This document shows, piece after piece, positions 49,690 to 58,008 of a stretch of DNA of 64,000 bases. A program made the position numbers and the translations under genes. Within the stretch, counting starts at the first letter, position 1; each line of letters opens with the position of its first letter. The notes under the pieces are model-generated. The model ran no database searches and was not told the DNA's origin. It saw only the letters and a program-made list of their open reading frames with translations. The DNA comes from UBA7672 sp040398425. Its GTDB lineage: Bacteria; Pseudomonadota; Alphaproteobacteria; Caulobacterales; Hyphomonadaceae. The DNA lies in the NCBI GenBank assembly GCA_040398425.1, contig JBBATZ010000014.1, positions 1 to 64,000 of the forward strand, written 5' to 3'.

Positions 49690-50322
49690 TTATTCGGTCT
49701 TCCCGGCGTCCATTTCGCTGAGCGCTTTCTTTGCATCTTCCGAGCCGAGGTCAGCTGCGCGCTGGTACCAGTCGCGCGCCTTGCGCGTGTCGTTCATGTA
49801 GACGTCCTGCACGTACATGCGCGCGACGGCCATGATCGCCTCGACATTTCCCTGCGCCGCGGCGCGTTCCATCATCTTGAGGCCGGAGCTTGGCTGCAGC
49901 TTGTAGCCGTCCTTGCCGAACGCCATGTGCTCGCCGACCCAGAGCTGTGCGCCCGCGACGCCCTTTTCGGCGGCAAGTTCCATGTCGGTGAAGCCGCCCT
50001 GCTGGGCCATGTAGTCCTGCGAAGCGAGGCGATCCTGTGCGCGCTTGAACAGCGCCCAGCCATTGCCGCTCTCGGCCAGCGCATCGAGCTGGACGGGATC
50101 GTCGGCGACCGCATCGAAAGCGGGTTTCTCGGCGGCAAGTTTTTCGGCGAGGTCTTTGGCCTTGGCGATCTCGGCCGCCGTGCGCGAGCCGAGTTTCGCG
50201 GCCGGTGTGACGCCGCCTTCGGCTGCAGGTTTTACGGTTGCGTCCTCGGTTCCAGCAACGTCAGCCGGTTTGCCACAGGCGGCGAGGGTGAGCCCCAGAA
50301 CAGACGCGATCAGGGTGCGCAT
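49690..50322 (-). CDS. Sel1-repeat lipoprotein
   Basis: A 210-residue lipoprotein (signal MRTLIASVLGLTLAAC, cysteine 16) with a lysine/alanine-rich coiled region (residues about 45-75) and several Sel1-like helical repeats. Examples are GLKMMERAAAQGNVEAIMAVARMYV and ARDWYQRAADLGSEDAKKALSEM; these tandem alpha-helical units act as protein-binding surfaces. It lies directly downstream of leuD (13-base gap) on the same strand. The longer frame through 50634 belongs to leuD shadow sequence. Confidence 0.82.
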   Translation of the reverse strand: MRTLIASVLGLTLAACGKPADVAGTEDATVKPAAEGGVTPAAKLGSRTAAEIAKAKDLAEKLAAEKPAFDAVADDPVQLDALAESGNGWALFKRAQDRLASQDYMAQQGGFTDMELAAEKGVAGAQLWVGEHMAFGKDGYKLQPSSGLKMMERAAAQGNVEAIMAVARMYVQDVYMNDTRKARDWYQRAADLGSEDAKKALSEMDAGKTE

Positions 50323-50335
50323 CAAGACAGCCACC

Positions 50336-50941
50336 TCAGGCAAGCCACGGGCGGGAAAGCTTCCGCTGGTCTTCGAAGGCGGTGATCTCGGCGGCGCGTT
50401 GCAGCGTCTCGCCGATGTCGTCGAGGCCGGCCAGAAGGCTGGCCTTGCGGCCCTGGTCGATGTCGAAGTGATAGACCTTGCCATCCGGCGCCGTGACGCT
50501 CTGCGCGGCGAGGTCGATATTGAACATGTGGTTTGGCCCGCCGGCCTGTTCCATGAGGCTGTCCACGACCTCACGCGGCAGCATGACGGGCAGGAGGCCA
50601 TTCTTGAAACAGTTGTTGTAGAAAATGTCCGCAAAGCTCGGCGCGATCACGACGCTGAGCCCCTGGTCGAGCAGCGCCCAGGGCGCGTGCTCGCGCGAGG
50701 ACCCGCAGCCGAAATTCTCCTTGGCGATCAGGATCGCGGCGTGCTGGTAGGCCGGCTTGTTGAGCACGAAGTCGGGATCGGGCGTGCCGTCGGACTTTGT
50801 CTTGAAGTCGAAGAACAGGCCCTTGGCCAGACCTTCGCGTGAGACCGTCTTCAGGAACTGCTTTGGAATGATCTGGTCCGTGTCGATGTTGGCGATCGGC
50901 AGCGGGGCGGCGGTTCCGGTGAGATGGGTAAACGGTTTCAT
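50336..50941 (-). CDS. leuD: 3-isopropylmalate dehydratase small subunit
   Basis: LeuD, with LeuC, forms isopropylmalate isomerase, converting 2- to 3-isopropylmalate. The 201-residue protein starts MKPFTHLTGTAAPLPIANID and contains TDQIIPKQFLKT, the swivelling-domain motif KENFGCGSSREHAPWAL and a late SVTAPDGKVYHFDID. Its large subunit leuC is about 11 kb away (61702-63108), whereas these genes are adjacent in most genomes. Confidence 0.97.
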   Translation of the reverse strand: MKPFTHLTGTAAPLPIANIDTDQIIPKQFLKTVSREGLAKGLFFDFKTKSDGTPDPDFVLNKPAYQHAAILIAKENFGCGSSREHAPWALLDQGLSVVIAPSFADIFYNNCFKNGLLPVMLPREVVDSLMEQAGGPNHMFNIDLAAQSVTAPDGKVYHFDIDQGRKASLLAGLDDIGETLQRAAEITAFEDQRKLSRPWLA

Positions 50942-51001
50942 GGCGGAGTGTATCGCACGGGAAATCGGGCGGAGGAAATAGGCTCCGGCAGGACCACCCG
51001 C

Positions 51002-51850
51002 TCAGCTTGATGCTTCCGAGAGCACCAGCGTCGGGACGTTCATTGTCTGGTCGCGCACCGAGAAGACGCGGGTGCCGGCGCGGCGGCCGGGGCGGATGGA
51101 GGTGACGGCGATGTTCTGTGCGATCAGGCGTGAATGGGCGGCCTCGAGGTCCGGAACTTTCCACGACAGGCCCCAGAGCTTGTCGGGCTGGTTGCCGATG
51201 CCGCCGGTGAGCTTGTGTGCGAGTTCGATCGTAAGTCCGCCGATGCGGAAGAACATCAGGCGCATGTCCCAGTCCGGGTTCGAGCGGTCGAGCGCGAGGC
51301 GCAGGCCAAGTCGGGCGCCATAGAGGGCGGTGGCGCGATCGGGGTTGGCGGTGTTGATCACGACGTGGTCGAGCGAGGAAATGACATCTGGCTTGGCGGG
51401 TTTGCAGGTCAGCGGGTCTGGCGCCTTCCGCTGCAGCAGGAAGATACGGACGCCGTGGGTGTGGGCGTCGTCGATGCGGGTGCGCGACCAGTAGCGCGCC
51501 TTGCCGGAATAGGGATCGACGCTTTCGGAGGCGATGATCTCGTCCGGACGCAGGCCGCGCCGGTCAAGATTGGTGCGGTCGCCGGCGAGGTCGTCGGAGC
51601 CCAACACCAGCGTCTTCAGCCCGACACCGTCCTGGTCGATCATGGCGTGCAGCCGGCGCGCGAGCGGACCGCCGCCGGTGGGCGACATGATCTCGAGCGC
51701 GGTGTTTTCGAGCTGGTAGATGACGGTGGCAGAGCCGCCTGGGTCGGACGAACGCCAGTCCGGTTCGCGGCCGAGGAGGTTGGTGTAGCAGTTTTCCGCT
51801 TCGTCGAGGGACGGGCAGACAAGCAGGACGTGGTCGAGACCGGTAATCAT
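51002..51850 (-). CDS. Two-domain VOC/glyoxalase-like protein
   Basis: A 282-residue protein built of two glyoxalase-like units. The first is ITGLDHVLLVCPSLDEAENCYTNLLG and the second ISSLDHVVINTANPDRATALYGARLGLRL. The histidine of each LDHV motif is kept, and the closing strands are present (GLTIELAHKL). It may be an enzyme of the extradiol-like or lactoylglutathione lyase-like group; the substrate is unknown. It lies between leuD and a GNAT gene on the same strand. Confidence 0.87.
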   Translation of the reverse strand: MITGLDHVLLVCPSLDEAENCYTNLLGREPDWRSSDPGGSATVIYQLENTALEIMSPTGGGPLARRLHAMIDQDGVGLKTLVLGSDDLAGDRTNLDRRGLRPDEIIASESVDPYSGKARYWSRTRIDDAHTHGVRIFLLQRKAPDPLTCKPAKPDVISSLDHVVINTANPDRATALYGARLGLRLALDRSNPDWDMRLMFFRIGGLTIELAHKLTGGIGNQPDKLWGLSWKVPDLEAAHSRLIAQNIAVTSIRPGRRAGTRVFSVRDQTMNVPTLVLSEASS

Positions 51851-51877
51851 CGTGTTGGGTTCATTGCAGAATGGCCG

Positions 51878-52549
51878 TCATGTGTTCCGGAACGATTCGA
51901 GCGTTCGCTTCTGCGCACCATCGTCCGCAAAATTGGTCGGGGCAAGCCAGTGGTCCAAGGCGGTGTGGAGAGGCGGCCATTCGGCATCGGTGATCGCATA
52001 CCACGTGGTGTCGCGGGACTGGCCCTTCACCACCATGTCGTTCCGGAAGACGCCTTCGAAGACAAAGCCGAAGCGTTCGGCGGCGCGTTTCGAGGCGAGG
52101 TTGGCGTCGTTGCACTTCCACTCATAGCGGCGATAGCGGAGGGCGAAGACGTGACCGGCCATGAGGCTCAGAGCCTCGGTGGCTTCCGGCGTGCGTTTCA
52201 GTCGCGGGCCGAAGGCGACGCAGCCGATCTCGGCGCTTCCATGGGCTTCACGGATGCGCATGTAGGTCGCCATGCCGAGGATGTCTCCGGATTGCGCGCT
52301 GCGGATGACGAGGGTGCGCCACCGTTCGGCGGCATGCTGAGCGGTCAGGAAGTCGATGAGCGCGCTGGCGGTGGGGAAGGGCCCGACGGGCATCCATTGC
52401 CAGAGTTCCGCATTGGCCTGTCCGCCTACGGCGTCGAACAGGCCGGTGGCGTGCGCGATGGGGTCGAGCGGTTCGAGGCGCACGCGTCGGCCCGGCAGCG
52501 GCGTGAGGCCGGGCGTCGGGCGCGGGGTCCAGGTGGAGAGGTCGACCAT
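51878..52549 (-). CDS. GNAT acetyltransferase, RimJ/RimL-like
   Basis: A 223-residue GNAT protein. The segment RVRLEPLDPIAHATGLFDAV begins the domain and IGCVAFGPRLKRTPEATEAL takes the place of the acetyl-CoA loop. The motif YRRYEWKCNDANLASKRAAERFGFVFEGVFRNDM is typical of the RimJ/RimL-type family acting on protein N-termini or small molecules (read in parts: YEWKCNDANLASKRAAERFG). It lies 27 bases before the VOC gene, so the two are probably co-transcribed. Confidence 0.88.
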   Translation of the reverse strand: MVDLSTWTPRPTPGLTPLPGRRVRLEPLDPIAHATGLFDAVGGQANAELWQWMPVGPFPTASALIDFLTAQHAAERWRTLVIRSAQSGDILGMATYMRIREAHGSAEIGCVAFGPRLKRTPEATEALSLMAGHVFALRYRRYEWKCNDANLASKRAAERFGFVFEGVFRNDMVVKGQSRDTTWYAITDAEWPPLHTALDHWLAPTNFADDGAQKRTLESFRNT

Positions 52550-53037
52550 ACTGGCGGATTAGGGCGGGCAGAGACGCTGCGCAAGTTGGGTCGCCTGACT
52601 GATGCCCGCGAGTCCGCGTTCGGAACAGGTTTCGCGCGCGGCTTCGTCCCAGCAGGTGCAGCAACACGCGGCGCGCGAGAGCGGCCCGAAAACGATCAAA
52701 CTTCATCGATCGGCGACAACGGGTGGCAACCATCACCTGCTAGAGTCGAATCACGTCGGAAGGGTGCTCGCGACACGCCGAAGACGGGCAGCGGAAATCC
52801 TGTCGGTTAGTTCAGGAAATGCTGCGCCAAAGCCACACCTGGCCGTCGATCCGCATGCTGAGTGAATGCGGGTTCATTGTGATGGCAATCGCGCCCCTAT
52901 CTCGGCGTTGCGGCTCAAGCTTCGCCGCAATCACGTCCAACTGCCGCCCGTGTTGCGTGGCCTGATGTTCGCATCGGAACCGCTCGCACGGTTCGTACAT
53001 TCAAGCTCAGGCCCCAGACACGGAGGGCGGGATTGAT
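52550..53037. other. Non-coding stretch
   Basis: About 490 bases without a gene that I can support. Short frames occur on both strands (for example 36 to 87 codons), but they lack ribosome sites and have the arginine/alanine bias of shadow frames. The final part holds the promoter of the hemolysin III-like gene, preceded by GGAGGG close to its start. No repeats or hairpins of note were found. Confidence 0.5.
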
Positions 53038-53739
53038 ATGAGCACGCACGTTTCTCTCACCCCGGCGCAGACCGAGGCCGTGAAAGCCTACTGGTATCCG
53101 CAGGCGCGCCGCAGCGAATGGCTGGCCGATGTGATCGTGCATGTGGTCGGAATCGTGCTGGCGGTGGCGGGCTGCATCATCCTGATTGTGACAGCTGCGC
53201 AATCTGGCAGTGTGAAGCTCACGGCGGCTCTGGTTGTCTATTCGGCCGGGCTGCTCGCCATGCTGGGCGCGTCGGCGCTGTACAATTCGAATACCAACGA
53301 GAAGCTTTCGCGCCTGCTGGAACGGGTCGACCTGTCGGGCATCTTCATCATGATCGCGGCGTCCTACACGCCCTTCATGCTGGCCAAGCTGGACGGACCC
53401 ATGGCGTGGACGGTGCTGGCTATCGTCTGGGCCGTGGCGCTGGCGGGTGTGGCGATGAACCTGCTGGTCCGCTGGAACGCGCCCAAGGTCTATATCGCCA
53501 TGTACCTGGTGCTCGGCTGGGCCGTTCTGTCGATCATGGACAAGCTTATCCATGCGATGTCGCCGCTGGGCCTTGGCCTGCTGGCGGCGGGCGGGGTGCT
53601 CTACACGATCGGCGTGGTGTTCCACGTCAACAAGAAGCTGCCGTTCAATTCGGCGATCTGGCACGGGTTTGTGGTGGCGGCGGCGTCCTGCCACTTCGCG
53701 GCGATCTATCTCGATATCGCGAGTTCGGCAGCGATCTGA
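53038..53739 (+). CDS. Hemolysin III/PAQR-family membrane protein
   Basis: A 233-residue seven-helix protein of the hemolysin III (TrhA/YqfA, PAQR) family, related to adiponectin receptors. It has the signature region SALYNSNTNEKLSRLLERVDLSGIF near residue 80-104 and the C-terminal IWHGFVVAAASCHFAAIYLDI with the metal-type histidines. Family members affect membrane-lipid balance; the hemolysin name is historical. GGAGGGCGGGATTGAT precedes the ATG. It ends in its own hairpin terminator. Confidence 0.9.
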   Translation: MSTHVSLTPAQTEAVKAYWYPQARRSEWLADVIVHVVGIVLAVAGCIILIVTAAQSGSVKLTAALVVYSAGLLAMLGASALYNSNTNEKLSRLLERVDLSGIFIMIAASYTPFMLAKLDGPMAWTVLAIVWAVALAGVAMNLLVRWNAPKVYIAMYLVLGWAVLSIMDKLIHAMSPLGLGLLAAGGVLYTIGVVFHVNKKLPFNSAIWHGFVVAAASCHFAAIYLDIASSAAI

Positions 53740-53764
53740 GCCGCGACCGGATCACTGGAACAGG

Positions 53765-53789
53765 AAGGCCCGGTCACAAGCCGGGCCTT
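53765..53789. terminator. Terminator between hemolysin III-like gene and phaZ
   Basis: AAGGCCCGG (53765-53773) pairs with CCGGGCCTT (53781-53789) around TCACAAG. TTTTGCTTT follows on the plus strand. The two genes converge here. Confidence 0.85.
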
Positions 53790-53802
53790 TTGCTTTGGCG
53801 GC

Positions 53803-55017
53803 CTACTCGACCGACAGGATCACTGACCGGACGGTGGGATAGATCTGGTTGTCCCACTTCTTGCCCGAGAAGACGCCGTAATGGCCGACGCCGGGCTGGA
53901 GGTGGTGACTCCTTAGGCGTGGCCTCAGTTTCGGGGTTAGCTCGTGCGCAGCGGCGGTCTGGCCGACGGCGCAGATGTCGTCGCGCTCGCCTTCGACCGT
54001 CAGCAGCGCCGTGCGGGTAATCTTCGAGCAATCCACGGGCTCGCCGTGATGCTTGATGCGGCCGAGCGGCAGGCGCATTTCCTGGAACACCCAGGCGACG
54101 GTCTCGAGATAGAACTCTTCGGTGAGGTCGAGGACGGCAAAGTATTCGTCGTAGAAGGTCTTGATCCGCTCCGCCTCGTCCTCTTCGCCCTCGACCAGAT
54201 GCTTGAACAGGGTCTTGTGGGCGTCGACGTGCCGCTCGGGGTTCATCGACATGAAGGCGGTGAGCTGCATGAAGCCCGGATAGACCCGGCGGCCCCAGGC
54301 GGGCAGCGGGAAGGGCACGGTCGAGATCAGGTTGTTACGGAACCACTCGATCGGGTGGTCTGTCGCCAGCTTGTTCACCGCGGTCGGGTTGATCCGGCAA
54401 TCGATCGGACCGGCCATCAGGGTCAGCGAGCGGGGCTCGCACGGGTGTTTCTGAGCAGCCATCACGGCGGTCGCGACCATGGCCTGCACACAGGGCTGGC
54501 AGACGGCAACGATATGGGCGCCGGGACCGAGGTGCTCCATCATCTTTATAAGGTAGTCGACATATTCCTCGAAGCCGAAGCGGCCGTGTGACAGCGGGAC
54601 GTTTCGGGCGTTCTTCCAGTCGGTGATGTAGACGTCGTGATCCTGCAGCATGGTCTTCACCGTGTTGCGCAGCAGGGTCGCGAAATGGCCGGACAAGGGG
54701 GCGACGATGAGAACGCGGGGCTGGGGCGCGTCGATGTCCTTCCTGAAGTGCAGCATCCGGCCGAAGGGCAGGTCGAGGGCGACTTCCTCCGCGACCAGCG
54801 CATCGCGATTTTCCACCATCACCGACTTGATGCCGAAAGGTTGCGATTCATGCGTCAGCTTGGCGCGTGTCGCCATCTCGAGCGCGGCCATAATCTGCCG
54901 GGCATAGGGAGTATCACCGGCACCATGGAGGGCAGGTCGCATCTGAAGCGCGGCAAGGGCAGCAGCGCGAAACGGCGCGGATGCCTGCATCTGGGCTTCG
55001 TAAATGTGGTACCACAT
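53803..55017 (-). CDS. phaZ: Intracellular polyhydroxyalkanoate depolymerase
   Basis: A 404-residue intracellular PHB depolymerase of the PhaZa type, releasing 3-hydroxybutyrate units from storage granules. The start MWYHIYEAQMQASAPFR is family-like. The catalytic cysteine replaces serine in the lipase-like box, seen as VAVCQPCVQAMVA with Cys173 the probable nucleophile. The conserved segments RVLIVAPLSGHFATLLRNTV and VYITDWKNARNVPLSHGRF are present, and the late histidine is in GVGHYGVFSGKKWDNQIYP. It implies PHB storage in this organism; no phaC is in the window. Confidence 0.95.
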   Translation of the reverse strand: MWYHIYEAQMQASAPFRAAALAALQMRPALHGAGDTPYARQIMAALEMATRAKLTHESQPFGIKSVMVENRDALVAEEVALDLPFGRMLHFRKDIDAPQPRVLIVAPLSGHFATLLRNTVKTMLQDHDVYITDWKNARNVPLSHGRFGFEEYVDYLIKMMEHLGPGAHIVAVCQPCVQAMVATAVMAAQKHPCEPRSLTLMAGPIDCRINPTAVNKLATDHPIEWFRNNLISTVPFPLPAWGRRVYPGFMQLTAFMSMNPERHVDAHKTLFKHLVEGEEDEAERIKTFYDEYFAVLDLTEEFYLETVAWVFQEMRLPLGRIKHHGEPVDCSKITRTALLTVEGERDDICAVGQTAAAHELTPKLRPRLRSHHLQPGVGHYGVFSGKKWDNQIYPTVRSVILSVE

Positions 55018-55144
55018 ACCCGGTGCGCTCTATTCTTAGGCAGATGCGTGATCGTTCCAGCTTCTGTAACGAAGCCTAGTTCCATCCATACTGCACTGCG
55101 ACATACGATTGCATAACTAGATTAAGGGCAAGGAAAACGCCGTT

Positions 55145-55801
55145 ATGGCAGGCGCAAAGCTCACTATTTCGAGCAGGAACTACTCTTCGTGGTCTTTACG
55201 GGCATGGCTTTGCTGCCAATTGGCGGGCCTGGACGTAGACGTTGAGAGTGTTTCACTCGACGATCCAAACAACCGGGCCGAGCTTTTGTTGCTCAGCCCG
55301 ACGGTCATGACGCCGCGACTCGAGCATGCTGGAGCCAGCGTGTGGGATACTTTCGCCATCGCTGAGTATCTTGAGGAAGAATTCCCCAATAAGGGCCTGC
55401 TGCCGGCCGAGAAGGTCAAGCGCGCGCACTGCCGCTCGATCATGGGCGAGATGCATGGCGGCTTCTACAATCTGCGGTCGGCCCTGCCGATGAACCTGCG
55501 CGCCCGCTATCCCGGCTTCCGGGTGTTCACCGGCGCCAAGGGCGATATTCGCCGGGTGCTGACGATCTGGTCGGAATGCCTCGACCAGTCTGGCGGGCCG
55601 TTCCTGTTCGGCGACAAGCCGACGCTGGCAGACGCCATGTATGCGCCCGTCTGCACCCGCTTCGTGACCTATGACGTCGCGCTTGATGGCAAGGCTGCCG
55701 CCTATCGCGACACGATCATGAACTGGGCCCCGATGAAGCGCTGGGCCGAGGACGCGAAGGCCGAGCCCATCGAGATCGAGGAACTCGATATCGAGTTTTG
55801 A
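55145..55801 (+). CDS. Glutathione S-transferase family protein
   Basis: A 218-residue GST. The thioredoxin-like domain has the SNYSSWS-type start NYSSWSLRAWLCCQLAGLDV, a substrate-site serine, and the motif LLSPTVMTPRLEHAGASVWD where the usual cis-proline region is altered. The helical domain has PFLFGDKPTLADAMYAPVCT. The 5' part of the gene is less GC-rich than its neighbours, which could reflect transfer. It is divergent from phaZ, 127 bases away. Confidence 0.9.
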   Translation: MAGAKLTISSRNYSSWSLRAWLCCQLAGLDVDVESVSLDDPNNRAELLLLSPTVMTPRLEHAGASVWDTFAIAEYLEEEFPNKGLLPAEKVKRAHCRSIMGEMHGGFYNLRSALPMNLRARYPGFRVFTGAKGDIRRVLTIWSECLDQSGGPFLFGDKPTLADAMYAPVCTRFVTYDVALDGKAAAYRDTIMNWAPMKRWAEDAKAEPIEIEELDIEF

Positions 55802-55828
55802 GGCTAACAGAGTTTGCTGCTGCCTTGG

Positions 55829-55853
55829 CCCTCTCCCCACAAGGGGGAGAGGG
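55829..55853. repeat. Pyrimidine/purine hairpin repeat
   Basis: CCCTCTCCCC (55829-55838) and GGGGAGAGGG (55844-55853) flank a short loop ACAAG. Repeats of this type are common between genes in many proteobacteria and may also end transcription after the GST gene. A GCGAGGGATTT sequence follows, as is usual around such repeats. Confidence 0.6.
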
Positions 55854-55901
55854 GTTACAATAGCTCACATTCAGAGCGTGGCGAGGGATTTGGAGGCGGA
55901 A

Positions 55902-56453
55902 TTATAGCCCCGCGCCCGCCAGGTTAGGCATCAGGCCGATGATCTTGCCGGAGAGGTGTTCGCGGCTGATCGGCTTTGGGGTCCAGTCGGTGAGGCCCAT
56001 CGATATGACTCGCCCGAGCCCGTTACGTTCCGCCTCGGTGACGAGGCCGAGGATCGGGATGTCAGACCATGGAGTATGGCTGCGCCGGACCCAGCGCACG
56101 ACATCAGCGCCGGTCATGATCGGCAGGTCCAGGCTCAGCAGCATCAGGTCGAACGAGCGCAGCGACATCAGGTCGATGGCGGATTGTCCGTCCTCGACCT
56201 CGATCGCGGAGATGCTTGGGCCTGCGAGCAGGACGCGCAGCACACGGCGATGATAGGCGTCAGCCTCGGCGATCAGGATGCGCGCGCAATCGTGCGGACC
56301 CTGAGGGTTGGGCCGTGACGGCGCCTGCATCGCGCGATGCAGGTCGCCGAGCGGACCGAACGTGTCGAACGGTTCCTGTGCGGCCTCGGTCGAGCCCGAT
56401 GCAGCATCGTCTCTGAAGAGCCAGTCACCGACTTTTGCGAGTTGCGAGCGCAT
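55902..56453 (-). CDS. Degenerate response-regulator receiver protein
   Basis: A 183-residue protein. Residues 1-55 form a variable N-terminus and residues 57-177 a receiver-like domain starting RILIAEADAYHRRVLRVLL. The usual acidic pair is Glu63-Ala64, the phospho-acceptor aspartate is Ser107 in FDLMLLSLDLPIMTG, and Lys160 is kept in WTPKPIS. It probably cannot be phosphorylated in the normal way and may act through protein binding. No output domain or partner kinase is adjacent. It is one of a few genes between GST and DUF3089 on the minus strand. Confidence 0.75.
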   Translation of the reverse strand: MRSQLAKVGDWLFRDDAASGSTEAAQEPFDTFGPLGDLHRAMQAPSRPNPQGPHDCARILIAEADAYHRRVLRVLLAGPSISAIEVEDGQSAIDLMSLRSFDLMLLSLDLPIMTGADVVRWVRRSHTPWSDIPILGLVTEAERNGLGRVISMGLTDWTPKPISREHLSGKIIGLMPNLAGAGL

Positions 56454-56580
56454 GAAAAACCCACTGCGTCCCCCGACGCCTTTTCAGCGCCTAACTTCGG
56501 CTCTTGGCGCTAAGGAGCGGTGTGGGTAGACGGGTGAATTGGCGCAGTCGCGCTAACCATGCCGCGTGTCGAAATGAAAA

Positions 56581-56606
56581 AGCCCCGGCGTCGATGCGCC
56601 GGGGCT
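56581..56606. terminator. Hairpin terminator for the DUF3089 gene
   Basis: AGCCCCGGCG (56581-56590) pairs with CGCCGGGGCT (56597-56606) around TCGATG. On the minus strand the stem is followed by a T-run, 23 bases after the stop of the DUF3089 gene. Confidence 0.85.
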
Positions 56607-56628
56607 CTTCGATTTGATTCAGTTTTCG

Positions 56629-57903
56629 CTACGGACGAGCCGCTTTCCACGCAGCTGCCTGTTTACCGACAACATCGACCAGATCACCCATCGCGATGTT
56701 GGCGTCGACCAGGTGCAGGCCCCAGTTCGGATCAGGCTTGCCCTGCGCCATCACGTCATTGCCCGGATCGTCGATGCGCGCATCGTTCGGGTCGGCGTTG
56801 AAGGTCGCTTTGAGATAGACGTGACCTGCCTCGTGCACGCATTCGGTGGTGGTGAGGCCCGGCGTCATCACGAAGGGCGTAGCGATCGTCTTGCCTTTCA
56901 CCCACGTCTTGTCGGCGGTCGACCAGTAGGCTTTCGGGTTGGTCGCGACGCCGCCGCCCAGAGCCGCCGGATTGGTGCAGACCGCTTCCGTGCCATCGCC
57001 GCTGCGGCCGAACATCGCCTTCTCGGCGGGTGGGATGTTGGAGCGGAAGGTCGAGAACGAGATCACGCAGCCGGTCTGGCTGGCGGATTTGCAGGTCGGA
57101 ATATTCCTGAAGGTGCCGCCGACATCCTTGCCAAGGGGCGCCTGCACCGACGAGCCCATGATGATGGCGGAGATGAGCTTGGCCTGATCGGGCGTGCCGT
57201 CCACTTTCGACGCGATGAGCCGCATGATCTGTCCCGAGCCCTGGCTGTGGCCGACAATGACCACGCCGCGTCCCTTGTTCTCGTTGGCGAGATACCAGGC
57301 CCAGGCGTCATCGACATCGTTGTTGGCGTCAGCCGGCGTGCCACGCGTCGGCACGGCGCCGGCGCCGGACATGCGTGCGCGCAGGGCCCCGAGCGAGAAC
57401 TGGCGGTACATCGGCGCGAACAGGCGGCACTGGCTGCCGAGGCGAGCGAACTGCGCCTTCACCACGTTGAGTTCTTCAGGGCCGGGGACGAGATCGGACT
57501 GGGTGAAGGGGTCGAGCGAGACGGTGGGGTAAACGTAAAAGCAGTCGATCGGGGCGTTGGGATTGGGCGTGAACTTTTCGATCGTCGTCGATCCGTCGGC
57601 TTTCACGATGGTAGCGTCGAGGTTCACGTCGCAGGCGTTGCTCGTGATGCCTGGCTTGCACAGCCAGCTGGCGGCGACGGAATAGTCCGTGCGCGGAGAA
57701 GCGGCAGCAGCAGTTGCGGGTGTTGCCGATGCGACTGGTGCTGGGGCAGGCGGGTTCGGAACCTGCGGCTTGAGATCTGCCGCAAGGGTGGGGGCGACCG
57801 GGATCTGCGGTGCGCGGCCCTGATAATCGCCGCCCCACAGACAGCCAGACACCAGTAGGGCGGAGGCCAGGGCTACGCCCCCGGCCAAATGTGAGCGTTT
57901 CAT
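56629..57903 (-). CDS. DUF3089 lipoprotein, alpha/beta-hydrolase fold
   Basis: A 424-residue lipoprotein (signal MKRSHLAGGVALASALLVSG, then Cys21). A proline/alanine-rich linker (about residues 30-75) is followed by the DUF3089 domain. This includes APIDCFYVYPTVSLDPF, CRLFAPMYRQFSLGAL and the nucleophile region VVIVGHSQGSGQIMRLI, a G-x-S-x-G motif of alpha/beta hydrolases. It may be an esterase or lipase in the outer membrane or periplasm; the substrate is unknown. ATG at 57903 is preferred over 57933 because the lipobox starts there. It is followed by a hairpin terminator. Confidence 0.85.
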   Translation of the reverse strand: MKRSHLAGGVALASALLVSGCLWGGDYQGRAPQIPVAPTLAADLKPQVPNPPAPAPVASATPATAAAASPRTDYSVAASWLCKPGITSNACDVNLDATIVKADGSTTIEKFTPNPNAPIDCFYVYPTVSLDPFTQSDLVPGPEELNVVKAQFARLGSQCRLFAPMYRQFSLGALRARMSGAGAVPTRGTPADANNDVDDAWAWYLANENKGRGVVIVGHSQGSGQIMRLIASKVDGTPDQAKLISAIIMGSSVQAPLGKDVGGTFRNIPTCKSASQTGCVISFSTFRSNIPPAEKAMFGRSGDGTEAVCTNPAALGGGVATNPKAYWSTADKTWVKGKTIATPFVMTPGLTTTECVHEAGHVYLKATFNADPNDARIDDPGNDVMAQGKPDPNWGLHLVDANIAMGDLVDVVGKQAAAWKAARP

Positions 57904-58008
57904 GTGTCTCTCCCGGATCTTGTTTTGGGCCACACTGACCCCTCAGGAGAAAGCTTGTCCAGCGCGGGCGAAGGTCAAGCCGGCGTGAACGTGCTCAGCT
58001 CGCGCGCC

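Noticed and set aside
51134..52810. A 558-codon plus-strand open frame
   Set aside because: It lies antisense to the VOC and GNAT genes, has shadow-frame composition rich in Gly, Arg, Glu and Val, and has no recognisable motif or ribosome site.
52602..53000. Short frames of 36 to 87 codons in the 52.6-53.0 kb gap
   Set aside because: They have no ribosome site, no recognisable motif and shadow-like composition.
56614..57858. A 414-codon plus-strand open frame
   Set aside because: It is antisense to the DUF3089 lipoprotein gene, and shadow composition is obvious.
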